Source of the DNA: CALXJM01 sp963930325
Lineage (GTDB): Bacteria; Bacillota; Clostridia; TANB77; CAG-508
Reading direction: 5' to 3'
Assembly: GCA_963930325.1 (NCBI GenBank)
Contig: CAWVME010000089.1
Coordinates: 1-17,827, forward strand
DNA: 17,827 bases
The notes below the pieces were generated by a model. The model saw only the letters and a program-made list of their open reading frames with translations, searched no databases and was not told the origin of the DNA. Shown here one piece after another: positions 13,567-17,827 of this stretch (within the stretch, counting starts at the first letter, position 1; each line of letters starts with the position of its first letter). The position numbers were made by a program, and so were the translations under genes.

Positions 13567-13995
13567 TTACAAATATGTTTTCAATTTTTCAATATTATTT
13601 TCTTGTAATTTGACAAATTCATTTAAGATATCTTTTACGTCATTAGTAGCTTCTGGATTTTGATTTAAAAGTTTTACACCTTCAATAATTCCCATGGTAT
13701 TTCCACGAATTAAAAGTTCGGAAATATGAGAATTACTTTTATCATTTAATGTATTAAATTGAAGAGAGGTCCAGCCCATAGCTTTTTCCATAGGATTTGT
13801 ATCATCTGCATATTCATGTTTTCCTTTGAACATACTATTTACTCTATCTAAAACTTTTCCATATTCTTTATATTGATAATCTAAATCATCTTTAAAATTT
13901 CCGTCACCAACTTTAGAAGAAATAACGGATATAGACTCCATTCCCATAACTAAACCCTTGTGAACTTCATTTAAAATATCAAGAGTAGATTTCAT
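13567..13995 (-). CDS. Four-helix-bundle protein of unknown function (ferritin-like/DUF2383-like)
   Basis: This 142-aa protein is soluble and predicted to be four helices: TLDILNEVHKGLVMGMESISVIS, FKDDLDYQYKEYGKVLDRVNSMF, SLQFNTLNDKSNSHISELLIRGNTMGIIEGVKLLN, and a last helix, DVKDILNEFVKLQENNIEKLK. Such bundles with paired long helices and an ELLIRGNTMGIIE motif occur in many clostridial hypothetical proteins and recall DUF2383/ferritin-like families. There is no clear metal-ligand pair (no ExxH repeat), so an enzymatic role is not supported. AAGGAGG precedes the ATG by 12 bases, longer than the 5-9 seen for other genes here. It stands alone, divergent from addA. Confidence 0.7.
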   Translation of the reverse strand: MKSTLDILNEVHKGLVMGMESISVISSKVGDGNFKDDLDYQYKEYGKVLDRVNSMFKGKHEYADDTNPMEKAMGWTSLQFNTLNDKSNSHISELLIRGNTMGIIEGVKLLNQNPEATNDVKDILNEFVKLQENNIEKLKTYL

Positions 13996-14099
13996 AATAT
14001 ATTCAAACCTCCTTTTTTAATTTTTATTTTGTATAAAATATTAAAAAATATAAGTGAAAAATTGAAAAAAATATGAAATATTTATATAATTAATAAAAC

Positions 14100-14128
14100 T
14101 TGCTTTGCAATGATTAATACAATATAAA
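14100..14128 (+). promoter_or_regulatory. Promoter for addA
   Basis: TTGCTT (14100-14105), 17-bp spacer, TATAAA (14123-14128), 43 bp before the addA ATG. The -35 hexamer is the same as in the mutS2 promoter. Confidence 0.5.
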
Positions 14129-14171
14129 AAATTAATTTATGATTTATCAAAAGCAAAATAAGGAGGAAATT

Positions 14172-17100
14172 ATGCCAAACCAATGGACAGAAGAACAAAA
14201 ACAGGCAATTTATGAAAAGGATAGAAACATTTTAGTGGCAGCTGCTGCACGGAAGCGGTAAAACAGCAGTATTAGTAGAAAGAATTATTCAAAAAATAAC
14301 TACAGAAAAGATAGATATCGATAAATTACTAGTCGTAACTTTTACTAATGCGGCTGCGAGTGAAATGAGAGAAAGAGTATTAAATGCTATTTATAAAAAA
14401 CTAGAAGAAAATCCAAATGATTTAAATTTACAAAAACAGACTGTGTTACTTAATAAATCGCACATATGCACCATACATTCTTTTTGTTTAGAAGTTATAA
14501 AAAATAATTTTTATGAAATTAATATATCACCAAACTTTAGAATTGGAGACACACAAGAAATAGAATTGCTAAAACTAGAGACTATGGAAGATTTATTTGA
14601 AGAACTATATCAAAAGCAAGATACAGAATTTTTAGAAGCCATTCGTATGTATACTACTTATCGTGGAGATGAACCATTAAAAGAACTTTTATTAGAAATT
14701 TACCGATATATTCAAAGTAGTCCATTTCCGGAAGACTGGATAGAAGAAAAAGTAGAATATTTTTGTATAGAAAACATAGAACAAGACTTTGCCAAAACAA
14801 AATGGGGAAAAGTATTACTACAAGAAATTAAAGAAATAACAGAAAGCAGTTTAATCAAACTTGAAACATTAAAGAATAAGTTGAAAAAAGAAGAACTATT
14901 AAGACATGAAGAAGTAATAAAGGAAGATATAAGGGGATTGGAAACTATAAAACAAAATTTGTCTTTTTGGGATGATGCATATAAAACCATAAATGAAATG
15001 GAATGGCAAAGATGGCCGGTGGACAAAAAAAATAATTCTGAACTAAAAGAGATTGTAAAAGAAGCACGAAAAAAGATGAAAGATGAATATACAAAAAAAG
15101 TAAATAAAATTATGCTTTACACTTCAAAAGAAGCAAACGAAGATATAAAAGCAATGTATCCTATTTTAAATGCACTAAAAAAACTAGTATTAGATTTTAA
15201 CAATAAATATCAAGAAAAAAAGAAAGAAAAAAACATATTAGACTTTAATGATATAGAACATTATGCATTAAAAATATTGCTTCAAAAAGATGAGAATGGT
15301 AATTATGTACAAACAGAAGTAGCAAAAAAATATCAAAAGGAATTTATAGAAATTGCAGTAGACGAGTACCAAGATAGCAACTATGTGCAAGAATATATTT
15401 TAAATTCTGTATCAAAAGGAAATAATATTTTTATGGTAGGAGATGTAAAACAAAGTATCTATAAATTTAGACAAGCATGCCCAGAATTGTTTTTACATAA
15501 ATATGCTACATATACATCTGATAAAAAAGATGGTGGAAAAAAAATACAACTTTTTAAAAACTTCCGTAGTAGAGAAAATGTACTTTCAATTACTAATCAA
15601 ATTTTTCAAGATATTATGTCAAAAAAAATGGGAGATATTGAATATACAAAAGAAGAGTATTTAAATTTAGGAGAACCTTATATAAAGCCAGAGGAAGAAA
15701 TAAATTATGCAGGAAAAGCAGAGCTACACATTATAGACTTAAAAGAAAATGAAAACCAAGAGCAAGAAGATGAAGAAGAACCTATAGAAAATACAGAATT
15801 AGAAGCAAAATTTGTAGCAGAAAAAATTCAAAAACTAATGAATGAGAACTATTATGTATGTGATAAAAAGAAAAATTATCGAAAAATAAATTATAAAGAT
15901 ATTGTTATTTTACTTAGGTCCACTAAAATTGCAGCACCAATTTATGAAAAAGCTCTAACAGACTTGAATATACCAGTTTTTAGCGATACTTCTAGTGAAT
16001 ACTTAGAGACAATTGAAGTAAACACAATAATAGCATTACTAAAAATTTTAGATAATCCATATAATGACATTCCATTAGTAACAGTTATGCGTTCACCAAT
16101 AGGCAATTTTACAGACAATGAACTTATTGAAATTCGTTTAGAAGATAGAGTAAACAGTTTCTACGATTCAGTTCTAAAAAAACAATTAAGAGAAAGTGAT
16201 ATAAAAGAGAAAATTGATGCTTTTTTAAACAATTTAAATAAATGGAGAGAACAGTCAAACTCTATTCCGTTAGATGAACTATTATGGCAAATTTATATGG
16301 ACACAGGATACTATCATTATGTGAGTTTAATGCCAAATGGAGAGCTAAGACAGGCAAATTTAAAAGTGTTATTCCAAAGAGCTAAAGAATATGAAAATGC
16401 AAGCTTTAAAGGACTATTTAATTTTATTCGATTTTTAGATAATCTAAAGAAAAGTAATGGAGACTTAGGAAGCGCTAAGCTAATTGGAGAAAATGCAAAT
16501 GTGGTTCGTATTATGAGTATTCATAAAAGTAAAGGGTTAGAATTTCCAGTTGTATTTTTATGTGGAACAGGAAAAAAATTTAATTTACAGGATTTAAATG
16601 AACCAGTATTATTAGACCAAGAGTTAGGGTTTGGACCTAAATATATTCATTATGAAAGAAGAATAGAATATAATACTTTGGCTAAGGAAGCAACCAAAAT
16701 CAAAACTAAAAATGAAGTTATGGCAGAAGAAATGAGGGTTCTTTATGTAGCACTAACAAGAGCAAGAGAAAAACTTATTATAACAGGAGTACAAAAAGAT
16801 TATGAAAAGTGTATGAAAGAAAAAGAAGAATTACTAGAGACAGAAATAAATTCAGAAAAAGTTAATCCAACTATTGTAAAAAAATATAAGACATATTTAG
16901 ATTGGATAGAATTAGTACAAGCAAAAAATGAAGAAACAATCAAAGAATTAATACAAATAGAAGTACATAAAAAAGAAAAAATCTTAGAAAAGGAAGAAAA
17001 GATAAAACAAAAACCCAAAGAAATTTCAAAAAGAAAAATGGAAAAAGAAATATATCAAAAAATAGATGAGCTTTTAACTTGGAAATACCCATATAAAGTA

Positions 17101-17715
17101 GATACAAAGCTTGAAGGAAAAACATCAGTAGGAAGGTTGAAAGAAAACGAGGAAAAAAATACCAAAATAGTAAAAAAACCACAATTCTTAAGTGATACAG
17201 AAAAACTAACAAGTACAGAAAAAGGAACACTAATGCATCTATGTATTCAAAAACTAGACTTTAGAAAAATATATACCGAAAAAAATTTAGAAGAACTTAT
17301 TCAAAAAATAGTAGATAATAAAATTATACTTCCGAATCAAGCAAAAGCAATAGATAAAAAGAAAATACTAAAATTTATGCAATCTGATTTAATGCAAAGA
17401 GCAGCAAAAGCAAAAGAAATATATAAAGAACAACCATTTTACTTGAACTTAAAAGCACAAGAAGCTTATGGAGAAAATAGTAGTGAAAAAATTTTAGTAC
17501 AAGGAATTATAGATTTATACTTTATAGACGAAAATAACAAAATTGTTTTAGTAGATTATAAAACTGATTATGTAGAAAAAGAAGAAATGCTAATAGAAAA
17601 ATATAGTAAACAACTAGAATTATATAAAATGGCTATTGAAAAAGCATGGAAAAGAAAAGTAGATGAAACATATATTTACTCAATGTGGTTAGACAAGGTA
17701 ATTGAAATAATATAG
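14172..17715 (+). CDS. addA: ATP-dependent helicase/nuclease subunit A (AddA), interrupted by a +1 frameshift in the Walker A motif
   Basis: AddA is the UvrD-type helicase and RecB-type nuclease subunit of AddAB, which processes double-strand breaks for RecA. The start is the ATG at 14172, six bases after AGGAGG. The frame opens MPNQWTEEQKQAIYEKDRNI LVAAAA, then meets CGG and would stop at TAA 14259 after 29 codons. Skipping the C at 14250 gives GSGKT (residues 27-31), completing Walker A, and continues without a break to 17715, 1180 aa in all. Later motifs are intact: VVTFTNAAASEMRERV (Ia), TIHSFCLEVI, VDEYQDSN (II), VGDVKQSIYKFRQA (III), IMSIHKSKGLEFPVVFL (V) and LYVALTRAREKLII (VI). The C-terminal nuclease keeps VLVDYKTD and the QLELY motif. 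An in-frame ATG at 14365 would drop Walker A. No addB is adjacent, unlike the usual addB-addA order. Confidence 0.92.
14247..14261 (+). other. Frameshift site in addA (GCA C GGA AGC)
   Basis: The codons GCA CGG AAG CGG TAA end the zero frame at 14261. Leaving out the C at 14250 gives GCA GGA AGC GGT AAA ACA, the A-G-S-G-K-T of Walker A. The local sequence CGGAAGC differs by one base from the CGGAATC of the mutS2 site. Confidence 0.8.
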
Positions 17716-17752
17716 GTTTAAAATAGATATGTTACAAAAGAAATAAAAATAA

Positions 17753-17825
17753 ATAGGAAATACCAAAAAATATGATAAAATGTTTTTAACCACAAAAACT
17801 TTATCTAATCGGAGGTATTTCCTAT
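17753..17825. repeat. 12-bp inverted repeat spanning the next gene's leader and start codon
   Basis: ATAGGAAATACC (17753-17764) and GGTATTTCCTAT (17814-17825) are exact reverse complements separated by 49 bp. The right arm starts within the ribosome binding site GGAGG (17811-17815) and ends in the start codon. A TAAAAT (17776-17781) between the arms is a possible -10. The arms could pair to hide the start, act as paired operator sites, or be terminal repeats. Confidence 0.5.
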
Positions 17826-17827
17826 GA
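17824..17827 (+). CDS. Start of the next gene, only its first codon visible
   Basis: GGAGG at 17811-17815 is followed after 8 bases by ATG at 17824. Spacing and a preceding possible -10 make a gene start likely, but nothing of the product can be seen. Confidence 0.4.

Noticed and set aside
14172..17715. addA as a plain pseudogene
   Set aside because: A single one-base break with 1,154 intact, conserved codons after it; kept as a frameshifted gene, though error or recent inactivation remains possible.

Overview
The window is AT-rich and comes from a low-GC Firmicute (Bacillota), most likely a Clostridia-like anaerobe. The signs are AGGAGG ribosome binding sites, strong codon bias to A/T, and the gene set: tmcAL, spoIIM, rny, sepF/divIVA, mutS2 and addA. 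A spoIIM homologue suggests a spore-forming lineage. No tRNA, rRNA, CRISPR array or complete insertion sequence was seen.

Layout. (1) 2-511: the 3' part of a membrane protein gene, ending at a terminator shared with the convergent gene tmcAL (521-1756, minus; tRNA-Met cytidine acetate ligase). tmcAL and rnhA (1875-2309, plus) diverge from promoters that share one symmetric -10. (2) 2420-3196: an unrecognised protein with what looks like a degenerate HD-type fold, behind a tandem array of TGTAAT half-sites. (3) 3413-6389: endoQ-like PHP nuclease, spoIIM and xerD, a grouping reminiscent of the B. subtilis yqxK/spoIIM/xerD neighbourhood. (4) 6612-8162: rny from a strong promoter. (5) 8221-8901, minus: a two-gene cassette of an XRE regulator and a 133-residue orphan MutS domain I protein. 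(6) 9227-10183: sepF and divIVA, behind a second TGTAAT array. (7) 10216-10400: a cluster of hairpins with no gene. (8) 10499-12854, minus: mutS2. (9) 13006-13515: a Trp-rich orphan of unusual composition. (10) 13567-13995, minus: a helical-bundle protein. (11) 14172-17715: addA. A next gene starts at the last four bases.

The most notable observation is that both mutS2 and addA are broken by a single extra C directly in front of a glycine GGA codon. Each insertion creates an in-frame CGG (CGGAATC and CGGAAGC). Skipping that C restores a complete, well conserved protein: MutS2 of 784 aa and AddA of 1180 aa. By my manual scan CGG occurs in-frame nowhere else in about 5,000 codons of the window except once in the odd gene at 13006. 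This fits a +1 translational frameshift at a very rare or unassigned CGG codon. Sequencing error or independent mutation remains possible.

Other points of interest are WalR/OmpR-family-like 11-bp tandem sites in front of two transcription units, including the cell-division pair sepF-divIVA; the mini-MutS/XRE cassette with its own palindrome; a MutS2 whose Smr domain lacks the usual DLRG motif; and a palindrome-rich intergenic element with GCGAAGC/GGCGAAGCC loops.
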